Shown here: piece after piece, positions 1 through 5,240 of the stretch
Numbering within the stretch: position 1 is the first letter of the stretch
How the letters are laid out: the number at the start of each line of letters is the position of its first letter
NCBI GenBank assembly: GCA_024638545.1
Contig: JAHEKD010000219.1
Span: 1 to 5,240, forward strand
From: Gammaproteobacteria bacterium
Lineage (GTDB): Bacteria; Pseudomonadota; Gammaproteobacteria; Arenicellales; JAHEKD01
DNA: 5,240 bases
Direction: 5' to 3'
Position numbers and translations under genes: made by a program
The notes under the pieces: model-generated
Databases searched by the model: none
Seen by the model: the letters and a program-made list of their open reading frames with translations, nothing else
Told to the model about the DNA's origin: nothing

Positions 1-744
1 CCTAATTATGACCAGGATGCTTTTGAGCCCAGGTTCTCAGATGCCGGAACTGTAGACGGTCAAGTCTATGCGGTACCCAAAAACTGGGGCACAACAGGTT
101 ATGTGGTGAATACCGCCCATACCAATGGTCGCAAGATGACCAGCTGGAAAGACTTTTGGGATATTACCAAGGAGGAGTTTTCCGGTCGAACCATGGTTCA
201 TGATTATCAGTTGACGACAATCGGTAATGCATTGAAATACTTCGGGTACTCCTTTAATTCTGTCGACGAAGCAGAGCTGGCAGATGCTGAAAAACTATTA
301 CTTGAAGTAAAGCCACATCTGTTTGCGATCAGCAGCGATTATCAACCGCCGCTTCGTAATGGCGATGCCTGGATGTCGATGTGCTGGACAGGTGACGGCA
401 AGCAACTGAATTCCGATATTCCGGAGATGGAGTACGTACTCGGCGTTGAAGGCGGCGAGATCTGGAGTGACTACTATGCAATTCCCAAAGGTGCGCAGCA
501 TCCGGAGGCAGGATATGCGCTGATCAATTTTCTACTTGATCCACAGGTCAATGCAAGGGAAGTTCTCGCGCACGGTTACCCGGTCGCGGACAGTAACACT
601 AATGCGCTGTTACCCAAGGAGTTACTCGAAGACCCGATCCTGTATCCTGCTCAGGAATTACTGGACGTACTGGAGTTTGGTGCAGCAGCAACTCTGACGG
701 ATCCCAATCGTGCCGAGTTACTGGCTCGATTTAAATCTGCCTGA
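1..744 (+). CDS. potD: Polyamine-type ABC transporter substrate-binding protein (PotD/PotF family), 5' end missing
   Basis: This is the C-terminal 247 residues of a periplasmic solute-binding protein that delivers its ligand to an ABC importer. The frame is open from base 1, so the signal peptide and first lobe lie off the left edge; the first internal ATG (103) is not a real start. Numbering from base 1, visible family marks are the hinge-like WGTTG (29-33), SWKDFWD (48-54), ALKYFGYSFNS (77-87), the W129 segment (MCWTGDG), IWSDYYAIPKGA (154-165), and INFLLDPQVN followed by GYP (175-194). W129, W155 and D157 align, from memory, with E. coli PotD W229, W255 and D257, which contact spermidine. 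The PotD acidic pair D168/E171 appears to be Y69 and T72 here, so the ligand may not be spermidine. The stop is 30 bases before the first permease gene, consistent with one operon. The family is secure; the ligand is inferred, and potF is an equally possible name. Confidence 0.88.
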   Translation, partial: PNYDQDAFEPRFSDAGTVDGQVYAVPKNWGTTGYVVNTAHTNGRKMTSWKDFWDITKEEFSGRTMVHDYQLTTIGNALKYFGYSFNSVDEAELADAEKLLLEVKPHLFAISSDYQPPLRNGDAWMSMCWTGDGKQLNSDIPEMEYVLGVEGGEIWSDYYAIPKGAQHPEAGYALINFLLDPQVNAREVLAHGYPVADSNTNALLPKELLEDPILYPAQELLDVLEFGAAATLTDPNRAELLARFKSA

Positions 745-762
745 CACCGGTTCTAAAATAGC

Positions 763-766
763 AGGA
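763..766 (+). promoter_or_regulatory. Ribosome binding site supporting the TTG start of the first permease
   Basis: AGGA lies 8 bases before the TTG at 775. The nearby ATG at 770 is in another frame and stops after four codons, and the next in-frame ATG falls inside the first membrane segment. The site therefore favours TTG as the real start. Confidence 0.55.
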
Positions 767-774
767 TTAATGAT

Positions 775-1632
775 TTGGCGATAAGCCAACAGTCGGTTCA
801 GCGGATACTGTTATTACCAGCAACCCTGTGGTTGCTGGTAATGCTGATTTTACCACTGATTGTTGTGGTGATATTCAGCTTTGGCGAGCGAGGCGCTGCA
901 GGCGGTTACGTGCCCGGCTTTACCCTGGAACAGTATGCAAACCTGCCTGCCCGGTTGACCGCTTTTAAAAATACACTTTTACTGGCACCGGCAGGCACCC
1001 TGGCATCTTTACTTATCGCGTATCCGCTTGCCTATTATCTTGCAGTAAAGGTGAATCCCAAGCTGAGAACTGTTTTGCTGGTGATGATCATTGTGCCTTT
1101 CTGGACCAGCATCCTGATTCGCACTTACGCCTGGATATATATATTAGGCGGTCAGGGCCTGCCCAGATTGCTGGATTTCATAGGCATAGAAGGTATACGC
1201 CTGATTAATACGCCAACCGCAGTGCTCGTGGGAATTATTTACGGGTATTTGCCCCTCATGGTATTTCCTATCTATGTGAGCCTTGAAAAACTGGATAAAC
1301 GCCTGCTTGAAGCTTCACAGGATCTTGGCGCATCACCATTTAAAACATTCTGTAATGTCACTTTGCCACTCTCTCTGCCGGGAGTTGCGACTGGCTGTAT
1401 GCTGGTATTTATTCTTCTGATGGGTGAGTTTTTAATTCCGGCCCTGCTGGGCGGAGGAAAAGTATTCTTTATAGGCAACGCGCTGGTTGATCTGTTTTTG
1501 CAATCGCGTAACTGGGCCTATGGATCAGCCGTAGCGGCGACTTTAGTGGTGATTATGCTCATAACTGTGAGTATTTATATGAAGTTGATATTACGCCATG
1601 CAAAACAGCGCCAAGATATATCGGTATTGTAG
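775..1632 (+). CDS. potB: Polyamine-type ABC transporter permease, PotB/PotH-like
   Basis: This 285-residue inner-membrane protein is one of two permease subunits forming the channel of a spermidine/putrescine-type importer. By eye there are six hydrophobic segments: roughly residues 11-36, 64-92, 98-124, 146-170, 197-227 and 248-273. The cytoplasmic EAA loop that docks on the ATPase runs from about 179 to 203 (EASQDLGASPF, then LPLSLPGV), with its conserved Gly at 185. IPFWTS-like sequence in the third segment (VPFWTSILIRTYAW, 107-120) is typical of PotB/PotH. Length matches the family. The start is TTG, backed by AGGA 8 bases upstream. The gene sits 30 bases after the binding-protein gene and is directly followed by the second permease, whose ribosome site overlaps this stop codon. 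The class is secure; potB versus potH cannot be decided. Confidence 0.92.
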   Translation: MAISQQSVQRILLLPATLWLLVMLILPLIVVVIFSFGERGAAGGYVPGFTLEQYANLPARLTAFKNTLLLAPAGTLASLLIAYPLAYYLAVKVNPKLRTVLLVMIIVPFWTSILIRTYAWIYILGGQGLPRLLDFIGIEGIRLINTPTAVLVGIIYGYLPLMVFPIYVSLEKLDKRLLEASQDLGASPFKTFCNVTLPLSLPGVATGCMLVFILLMGEFLIPALLGGGKVFFIGNALVDLFLQSRNWAYGSAVAATLVVIMLITVSIYMKLILRHAKQRQDISVL

Positions 1633-1633
1633 G
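1631..1633 (+). promoter_or_regulatory. Ribosome binding site overlapping the first permease stop codon
   Basis: AGG shares bases with the TAG stop of the upstream permease and lies 8 bases before the ATG at 1642, but only 2 bases before the TTG at 1636. The spacing favours ATG 1642 as the start and suggests translational coupling of the two permeases. Confidence 0.5.
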
Positions 1634-1641
1634 CATTGAGC

Positions 1642-2475
1642 ATGCGCCTCTACGCGATAACTATTTACCTTTTTCTGTATTTGCCGATCGCAATTATTGT
1701 CATGTTCAGTTTTAATGCCGGACGACATGCCAGCGATTTTACGGGTTTTTCAATTAAATGGTATGGAAAGGTTCTGGCAAATCCATTTGCAATGGAAGCG
1801 CTGGCCACCAGTCTGATGGTTGCTTTTATCACGGCTGTATGTGCAAGTGTATTCGGCACCATGGCTGCACTCGGCTTGCAGCGCATTAGCGGGCGTCTGA
1901 GGGCAATATTTGATGCAGTGATTTACATTGCAATCATGATTCCGGGGATAGTTATCGGCATAGCAACATTAATCACTCTTGTAACGGTATTTAACTTTAT
2001 TAACCCGGCGCTGGTGACTATCTGGCCTGTGTGGCTGGGTGAGCCTCCAAAATTAAATATGGGATATGTATCGCTCATAGCTGCACATACCATGTTTACC
2101 ATGGCGCTGGTTATTGTTATCGTACGAACCCGAATCAGCGGCATGGACCGAACGCTGATAGAAGCTTCCTCTGATCTTTATGCCAGTCCCTGGCGCACTT
2201 TCTGGCAAATTACGTTTCCACAAATTTTTCCCGCTATCCTGGCCGGTTTTCTGTTAAGTTTCACCTTCAGTTTTGATGATTTCATTATCGCGTTTTTTGT
2301 TGCGGGCTCTCAGACTACGTTACCAATTTATGTGTTTTCTTCCATTAGACGGGGCGTTACGCCCGAGATAAATGCCATCGGGACGATGATTTTAACATTC
2401 ACATTGACGTTACTGATTTCAGCACAATTTCTGTTGCGCAGGCGTGATAAATCTGTGAACCTAAAACCGCAATGA
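1642..2475 (+). CDS. potC: Polyamine-type ABC transporter permease, PotC/PotI-like
   Basis: This 277-residue protein is the second inner-membrane permease, expected to pair with the preceding one. Hydrophobic segments lie at about residues 4-24, 54-78, 92-118, 141-162, 193-222 and 244-265. The EAA loop is at 174-198 (EASSDLYASPW, then TFPQIFPAI). The position normally held by Gly is Tyr180. SFTFSFDDFIIAFFVAG (206-222) and VTPEINAIGT (239-248) correspond to conserved PotC segments, which makes this PotC-like rather than a second PotB. I chose ATG 1642 because AGG sits 8 bases upstream; a TTG at 1636 would add two residues. The gap to the preceding stop is 9 bases, so co-transcription and coupling are likely. 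No ATPase gene follows, so the partner ATPase must be elsewhere, probably upstream of the window. Confidence 0.92.
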   Translation: MRLYAITIYLFLYLPIAIIVMFSFNAGRHASDFTGFSIKWYGKVLANPFAMEALATSLMVAFITAVCASVFGTMAALGLQRISGRLRAIFDAVIYIAIMIPGIVIGIATLITLVTVFNFINPALVTIWPVWLGEPPKLNMGYVSLIAAHTMFTMALVIVIVRTRISGMDRTLIEASSDLYASPWRTFWQITFPQIFPAILAGFLLSFTFSFDDFIIAFFVAGSQTTLPIYVFSSIRRGVTPEINAIGTMILTFTLTLLISAQFLLRRRDKSVNLKPQ

Positions 2476-2499
2476 TACCCAGGCAAAGATATGAAGGAT

Positions 2500-2510
2500 T
2501 GAGTGACTCA
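2500..2510 (+). repeat. Small inverted repeat TGAGT-G-ACTCA
   Basis: A perfect 5-base inverted repeat around a single G lies 24 bases after the second permease. It is too short for a terminator and has no adjacent T run. It could be a dimeric regulator site upstream of the dehydrogenase gene, but a short palindrome like this can occur by chance. Confidence 0.25.
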
Positions 2511-2512
2511 TG

Positions 2513-2566
2513 CTTGAATTCAGGGCGGTGATCATGGGGCTTTTTTATAAGAACTTAAATTCAGGG
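2513..2566 (+). repeat. Pair of 13-base direct repeats upstream of the aldehyde dehydrogenase gene
   Basis: CTTGAATTCAGGG (2513-2525) and CTTAAATTCAGGG (2554-2566) match at 12 of 13 bases. They start 41 bases apart, close to four turns of B-DNA, and lie about 25-80 bases upstream of the candidate -35 box. This arrangement would suit two copies of a DNA-binding protein on the same face of the helix. The repeats are seen directly; the regulatory role is inferred. Confidence 0.45.
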
Positions 2567-2590
2567 TGCGTATGACCGGCCCTCCAAATG

Positions 2591-2620
2591 TGGACAACGT
2601 AAAATTTAATGAAACATTAT
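2591..2620 (+). promoter_or_regulatory. Candidate sigma-70 promoter for the aldehyde dehydrogenase gene
   Basis: TGGACA (2591-2596, 5 of 6 to the -35 consensus) and CATTAT (2615-2620, 4 of 6 to the -10 consensus) are separated by 18 bases in AT-rich DNA. The gene starts 36 bases after the -10 box. If it is active, the dehydrogenase can be expressed apart from the transporter genes. This is a consensus match by eye; TATAGA at 2626 is a competing -10 candidate. Confidence 0.35.
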
Positions 2621-2655
2621 GCAAGTATAGACTTTAATTTCAATATGGATGGAAA

Positions 2656-4188
2656 ATGATGAATCTAGCAGATGCAGCAAAACTGACGCACGCCGATTGG
2701 CAAGAGAAAGCAGCAAATCTCAAAAAGACAGCTGAAACCAGATTGTTTATCGGCGGTAAGTTTGTAGACGCCGTCGAAGGTGGTACGTTTGATAATATCT
2801 GCCCGGTGGACGGTAGCATCATCAACACCTGTGCGGCAGGTACTGAAGCTGATATAAATAAGGCCGTTGAGATAGCCAGGATCAGTTTCAAATCGGGTGA
2901 ATGGTCGCGTATGGCCCCGCGTGATCGCATGAATGTAATGTATACGTGGGCGCAACTAATTGGCGAAAACGGGGCAGAACTGTCGCTGATGGATACGATC
3001 GACATGGGTAAACCCATATCTGATATGGTCGGCATTGATATGCCGATGTGTATTGACACGGTTCAATACTTTGCCGAGTGCATCGATAAAATCACAGGCA
3101 CTGTTACTGCAACAGAATATGACGTAATCAGCGCAGTATTACGCGAACCGATCGGCGTTGTGGGCTGTATTTCACCCTGGAACTACCCGCTGTTGATGGC
3201 TTTGTGGAAAATAGCACCATCCCTGGCGGCAGGGAATTCAACAATTTTAAAACCTGCCGAGCAGTCTCCCTTAAGCTGTTACCGCGCGGCGGAATTGTTC
3301 GTTGAAGCAGGTGGTCCTGCCGGTGCACTTCAGGTAATCAATGGGCTGGGTGAACAGGCCGGTCAGGCGCTGGCGCGACATATGGATGTCAGTAAAATCA
3401 GTTTTACAGGTTCAACCGAAGTCGGCAAGTTGATGCATGTTTATTCGGGCGAATCTAATATGAAAAAAGTATCGCTTGAATGCGGCGGCAAGGGTCCGCA
3501 GGTTTTTTGCGAAGACCTGGAAGGGGAACTTATGGACCGGGCTGTTGAAACGGCTATCAACGGAATATTCTTCAATATGGGCGAGGTTTGTTCCGCCGGT
3601 TCGCGGTTAATTGTTCATTCAAAAATTTACGATACGTTTGTTGCAAAATTTATCGAAAAGGGAAAACACGCATATGTCTGCGGCGACCCTCTGGATCCAG
3701 AAGTCAATCTTGGTCCACTGGTCGACCATGAAGCACAAAAGCGCGTTCTGGATATGCTTGAGACAGCGAGAAATGAAGGTGGCCAGGTTGAGTTTGGCGG
3801 CACTGCGCCTGACGGTGACCTGGATAAGGGTGCCTATATTGTACCAACCATGATCACCGGGGTTAAAAGCAACGATACCATAGCCCAGCATGAAGCCTTT
3901 GCTCCGGTGGTGGCGGTGATCAGGGTGGATAGCGATGACGAAGCCATTGAAGTTGCCAATAATTCCATCTATGGCCTGCAGGGGAGTGTCTGGACGGACA
4001 ATTATCGCAAGGCCATGCGATTCGTTCGTGAAATAGAATGCGGTACTTTTTTGGTAAATTCATTTGAGGAGGGCGACATGACGCAGCCGTTCGGGGGCTA
4101 TAAACAGTCGGGCAATGCCAAAGACAAATGCTTTGAGAGTTTGCTCAGTTACACCAATGCCAAAGCAGCCTGGTTTCGACTGAACTGA
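2656..4188 (+). CDS. puuC: NAD(P)-dependent aldehyde dehydrogenase, PuuC-like
   Basis: This 510-residue cytoplasmic enzyme belongs to the aldehyde dehydrogenase superfamily and oxidises an aldehyde to a carboxylic acid with NAD(P)+. Visible landmarks are PWN with N176, K199 in LKPAEQSP, the cofactor turn FTGSTEVG (250-257), general base E275 in LECGGK, catalytic nucleophile C312 in GEVCSAGSR, cofactor-ribose ligand E413, and PFGGYKQSG (478-486). The N-terminal DWQEKA and RLFIGG pattern and the end NSFEEGDMTQPFGGYKQSGNAKDK closely resemble E. coli PuuC, which acts on gamma-glutamyl-gamma-aminobutyraldehyde in putrescine breakdown. Betaine-aldehyde or aminobutyraldehyde dehydrogenase activity is the main alternative. 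The polyamine transporter just upstream supports an amine-derived substrate. Two starts compete, ATG 2656 and ATG 2659; GGA at 2647 and 2651 can serve either. Departures from common motifs are FAP for FGP (415-417) and GGKGP for GGKSP (277-281). Superfamily is certain; substrate is inferred. Confidence 0.93.
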   Translation: MMNLADAAKLTHADWQEKAANLKKTAETRLFIGGKFVDAVEGGTFDNICPVDGSIINTCAAGTEADINKAVEIARISFKSGEWSRMAPRDRMNVMYTWAQLIGENGAELSLMDTIDMGKPISDMVGIDMPMCIDTVQYFAECIDKITGTVTATEYDVISAVLREPIGVVGCISPWNYPLLMALWKIAPSLAAGNSTILKPAEQSPLSCYRAAELFVEAGGPAGALQVINGLGEQAGQALARHMDVSKISFTGSTEVGKLMHVYSGESNMKKVSLECGGKGPQVFCEDLEGELMDRAVETAINGIFFNMGEVCSAGSRLIVHSKIYDTFVAKFIEKGKHAYVCGDPLDPEVNLGPLVDHEAQKRVLDMLETARNEGGQVEFGGTAPDGDLDKGAYIVPTMITGVKSNDTIAQHEAFAPVVAVIRVDSDDEAIEVANNSIYGLQGSVWTDNYRKAMRFVREIECGTFLVNSFEEGDMTQPFGGYKQSGNAKDKCFESLLSYTNAKAAWFRLN

Positions 4189-4202
4189 AACCAGGATACT
4201 GC
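4165..4202 (+). terminator. Strong hairpin spanning the aldehyde dehydrogenase stop codon; possible 3' end or terminator
   Basis: CCTGGTTTC (4169-4177) pairs perfectly with GAAACCAGG (4187-4195) around a 9-base loop. The stem can extend by GCAG (4165-4168) with CTGC (4199-4202), after a small mismatch and bulge. The TGA stop (4186-4188) sits at the loop/stem boundary. No T tract follows, so it is not a classical intrinsic terminator. It could protect the 3' end of the mRNA, help Rho-dependent termination, or affect translation termination. Pairing is seen; function is inferred. Confidence 0.5.
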
Positions 4203-4314
4203 GTATCGATAATCGACTCAGTCAACAATGAACATGCTCGCAATATCCCTTGAAGAAAACCACTTTACAGGTTGCATATCAATTTACCATTTTAGCGTTT
4301 TTAGTTCGCGGCAG

Positions 4315-4345
4315 ATGACGAATCATCGAGCGTAAACAATATAAT
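4315..4345 (+). promoter_or_regulatory. Candidate promoter with a perfect TATAAT box upstream of the kinase gene
   Basis: TATAAT lies at 4340-4345. The best -35 match is ATGACG (4315-4320, 4 of 6), with a long 19-base spacer. The -35 candidate overlaps a 5-base inverted repeat, GATGA-CGAA-TCATC (4314-4327), which could be an operator. Use of this promoter would give the kinase mRNA a leader of about 240 bases. The weak -35 and long spacer keep confidence low. Confidence 0.25.
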
Positions 4346-4406
4346 CAGAAAATAATGAATTAATTGTGCAAAAACTTAACATAAGTCAATACTCACAGGA
4401 AATTAA

Positions 4407-4436
4407 ATGTTTATGATTAAAAAAGGTGGTGTTTAA
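4407..4436 (+). CDS. Possible 9-residue leader ORF (MFMIKKGGV)
   Basis: A short ORF of nine codons and a stop has a well placed AGGA (4397-4400) 6 bases before its ATG. It lies downstream of the TATAAT box and 160 bases before the kinase gene. The peptide has no run of one amino acid that would mark a classical attenuation leader. In AT-rich DNA an SD-ATG combination can arise by chance, so this is only a candidate. Confidence 0.15.
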   Translation: MFMIKKGGV

Positions 4437-4586
4437 AAGCGCCAGGGCTTTGCAATCTGTTTGCAGGAATTGTATTTGTATTTGATAGCTAATGATGGTG
4501 GTGCGACAGTGATCACACGCTCTCTCTGGGCGTGAATGATAAATCAATTGCAGTGTTATTTATTGTAGATAAACTTTAATTTAAAT

Positions 4587-4590
4587 GGAG
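4587..4590 (+). promoter_or_regulatory. Ribosome binding site of the polyphosphate kinase 2 gene
   Basis: GGAG lies 5 bases before the ATG at 4596, with a second partial match (AGG) immediately after. This is a good Shine-Dalgarno site and fixes the start of the gene. Confidence 0.65.
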
Positions 4591-4595
4591 TAGGC

Positions 4596-5240
4596 ATGAC
4601 TTTTTACGTTAACTTAAAAAAACTTCCCAGAGATTACAAAACGAATGAAGAATTCCGCAGGAAAATTCTTGAGCATAGTGTGCAAAGATACATTGAAAAA
4701 GTGGAATTGATGCCTTACCAGGCGGAGTTGATCAAATTGCAAAGGCATATCGAAAAATACAAACAGAAAATGATAATCCTTTTTGACGGACGCGATGCTT
4801 CGGGAAAAGGCGGCACCATAAGAAGGGTTACGCGGTATATGAATGAGAAACATTATCGAATCGTTGCGCTCAGTAAACCCTCTGATTTTCAGAAAACCGA
4901 GCTGCACATGAAACGCTATATTGAGCACTTTCCGCATGCCGGCGAAATCATACTCTTCGACCGTTCCTGGTACAACCGGGCCATGGTTGAACCCATCTTT
5001 GGTTTCTGCACGAAAACACAATATGCCAAGTTTATTAAGCACGTTAATAACTACGAGAGAAATTTTCTTGAAGATGGCAAAACGTTTTTATTAAAATTTT
5101 ATTATTCTGTGTCAAAAGAGGAACAGAAAAAGCGGTTTGAACGGCGAAGAAATGATCCATTGCGGCAATGGAAATTAAGTGAGGTAGATCTGCAGGCTCA
5201 GGAACTGTGGGATGATTTCACCGAAAAAAAATACCGGATG
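4596..5240 (+). CDS. ppk2: Polyphosphate kinase 2 (PPK2 family), 3' end missing
   Basis: The first 215 residues of a PPK2-family kinase are visible; the frame is open at the right edge. PPK2 enzymes transfer phosphate between polyphosphate and nucleotides in the cytoplasm, often making GTP or ATP from the diphosphate. Landmarks are Walker A in FDGRDASGKGGTI (63-75, K71), KPSDF (94-98), RYIEHFPHAGEI (107-118), Walker B in LFDRSWYNRA (120-129, D122), and the arginine-rich lid RRRNDPLRQWKLSEVD (183-198). The one-domain layout fits class I-like members of about 250-300 residues, so 50 or more residues are probably missing. Compared with the family pattern, the stretch between KP and RYI (FQKTELHMK) departs from the usual E-R-E-x-x-Q-W-Y-F-Q type, and NRAM replaces NRAG. 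Start ATG 4596 has a good GGAG site. The family is firm; the preferred nucleotide (ADP, GDP or AMP) cannot be assigned. Confidence 0.93.
   Translation, partial: MTFYVNLKKLPRDYKTNEEFRRKILEHSVQRYIEKVELMPYQAELIKLQRHIEKYKQKMIILFDGRDASGKGGTIRRVTRYMNEKHYRIVALSKPSDFQKTELHMKRYIEHFPHAGEIILFDRSWYNRAMVEPIFGFCTKTQYAKFIKHVNNYERNFLEDGKTFLLKFYYSVSKEEQKKRFERRRNDPLRQWKLSEVDLQAQELWDDFTEKKYRM

Larger units (their letters stand above)
4189..4595 (+). other. 407-base AT-rich intergenic region without a convincing gene
   Basis: No frame on either strand here gives a recognisable protein, and I see no tRNA-like or transposon-like structure. The region holds the 3' arm of the hairpin over the preceding stop, a TATCGATA palindrome (4204-4211), a short GATGA/TCATC stem (4314-4327), a perfect TATAAT (4340-4345), a possible 9-codon ORF (4407-4436), a TTGTAT-type short tandem (4470-4484) and a GTGATCAC palindrome (4509-4516). 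It is long enough to carry a long leader or a small RNA for the downstream kinase gene, but neither can be shown from the sequence alone. Confidence 0.6.

Noticed and set aside
103..744. ATG at 103 as a true start of a short protein
   Set aside because: The same frame is open to base 1 and encodes conserved PotD-like sequence (WGTTG) before this codon, so the gene is simply cut by the window edge.
2526..2547. T run after a GC-rich patch (GGGGCTTTTTT) as a terminator of the transporter operon
   Set aside because: No upstream arm pairs with the GGGGC, so there is no stem. The TGATCA palindrome nearby is too short to serve as one.
2640..3059. 139-codon open frame on the minus strand inside the dehydrogenase gene
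   Set aside because: It is antisense to conserved aldehyde dehydrogenase sequence, and its translation looks like codon-pattern shadow, not a protein family.
4437..4535. Remnant of a broken gene in the kinase upstream region
   Set aside because: Translations of the three forward frames give short unrelated stretches with stops and no recognisable domain, so a pseudogene cannot be supported.
4509..4546. GTGATCAC and TGATAAATCAA as CRP or FNR sites
   Set aside because: The half-sites resemble the consensus, but the spacing is wrong: there is no 6-base gap for CRP and no 4-base gap for FNR.
4614..5042. 142-codon open frame on the minus strand inside the kinase gene
   Set aside because: It lies fully opposite a clear PPK2 gene with intact motifs. 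Its translation resembles no family I know, and it has no supporting start signals, so it is an antisense shadow.

Overview
The window looks like an ordinary chromosomal stretch of a proteobacterium, most likely a gammaproteobacterium and possibly aquatic. That placement rests only on protein resemblance, moderate base composition and AT-rich intergenic DNA, so it is inference. All supported genes lie on the + strand. I see no tRNA, rRNA, CRISPR array, insertion sequence or phage gene.

Positions 1-2475 hold the end of an ABC uptake operon of the spermidine/putrescine (Pot) type. It contains a periplasmic binding protein cut by the left edge, then two inner-membrane permeases of the PotB and PotC types, closely spaced. 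The ATPase the importer needs is not in the window and is probably upstream. After a 180-base gap with a candidate promoter and a near-identical 13-base direct repeat comes a 510-residue aldehyde dehydrogenase (2656-4188) that resembles PuuC, the gamma-glutamyl-gamma-aminobutyraldehyde dehydrogenase of putrescine breakdown. Together these suggest a module that imports a polyamine or related amine and oxidises the aldehyde made from it. Two details argue against simply copying the E. coli ligand assignment: the binding protein seems to lack two acidic polyamine contacts, and the second permease has Tyr where the EAA loop normally has Gly.

A strong hairpin overlaps the stop codon of the dehydrogenase. 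It is followed by about 400 bases of AT-rich DNA with no convincing gene, one perfect TATAAT box and a possible 9-codon leader ORF. The window ends inside a polyphosphate kinase 2 gene (4596 to the right edge) with intact Walker A, Walker B and lid motifs. It is probably a separate transcription unit for polyphosphate and nucleotide metabolism.

I found no clearly new system. The best leads are the altered ligand pocket, the repeat pair before the dehydrogenase gene, and the stop-codon hairpin.
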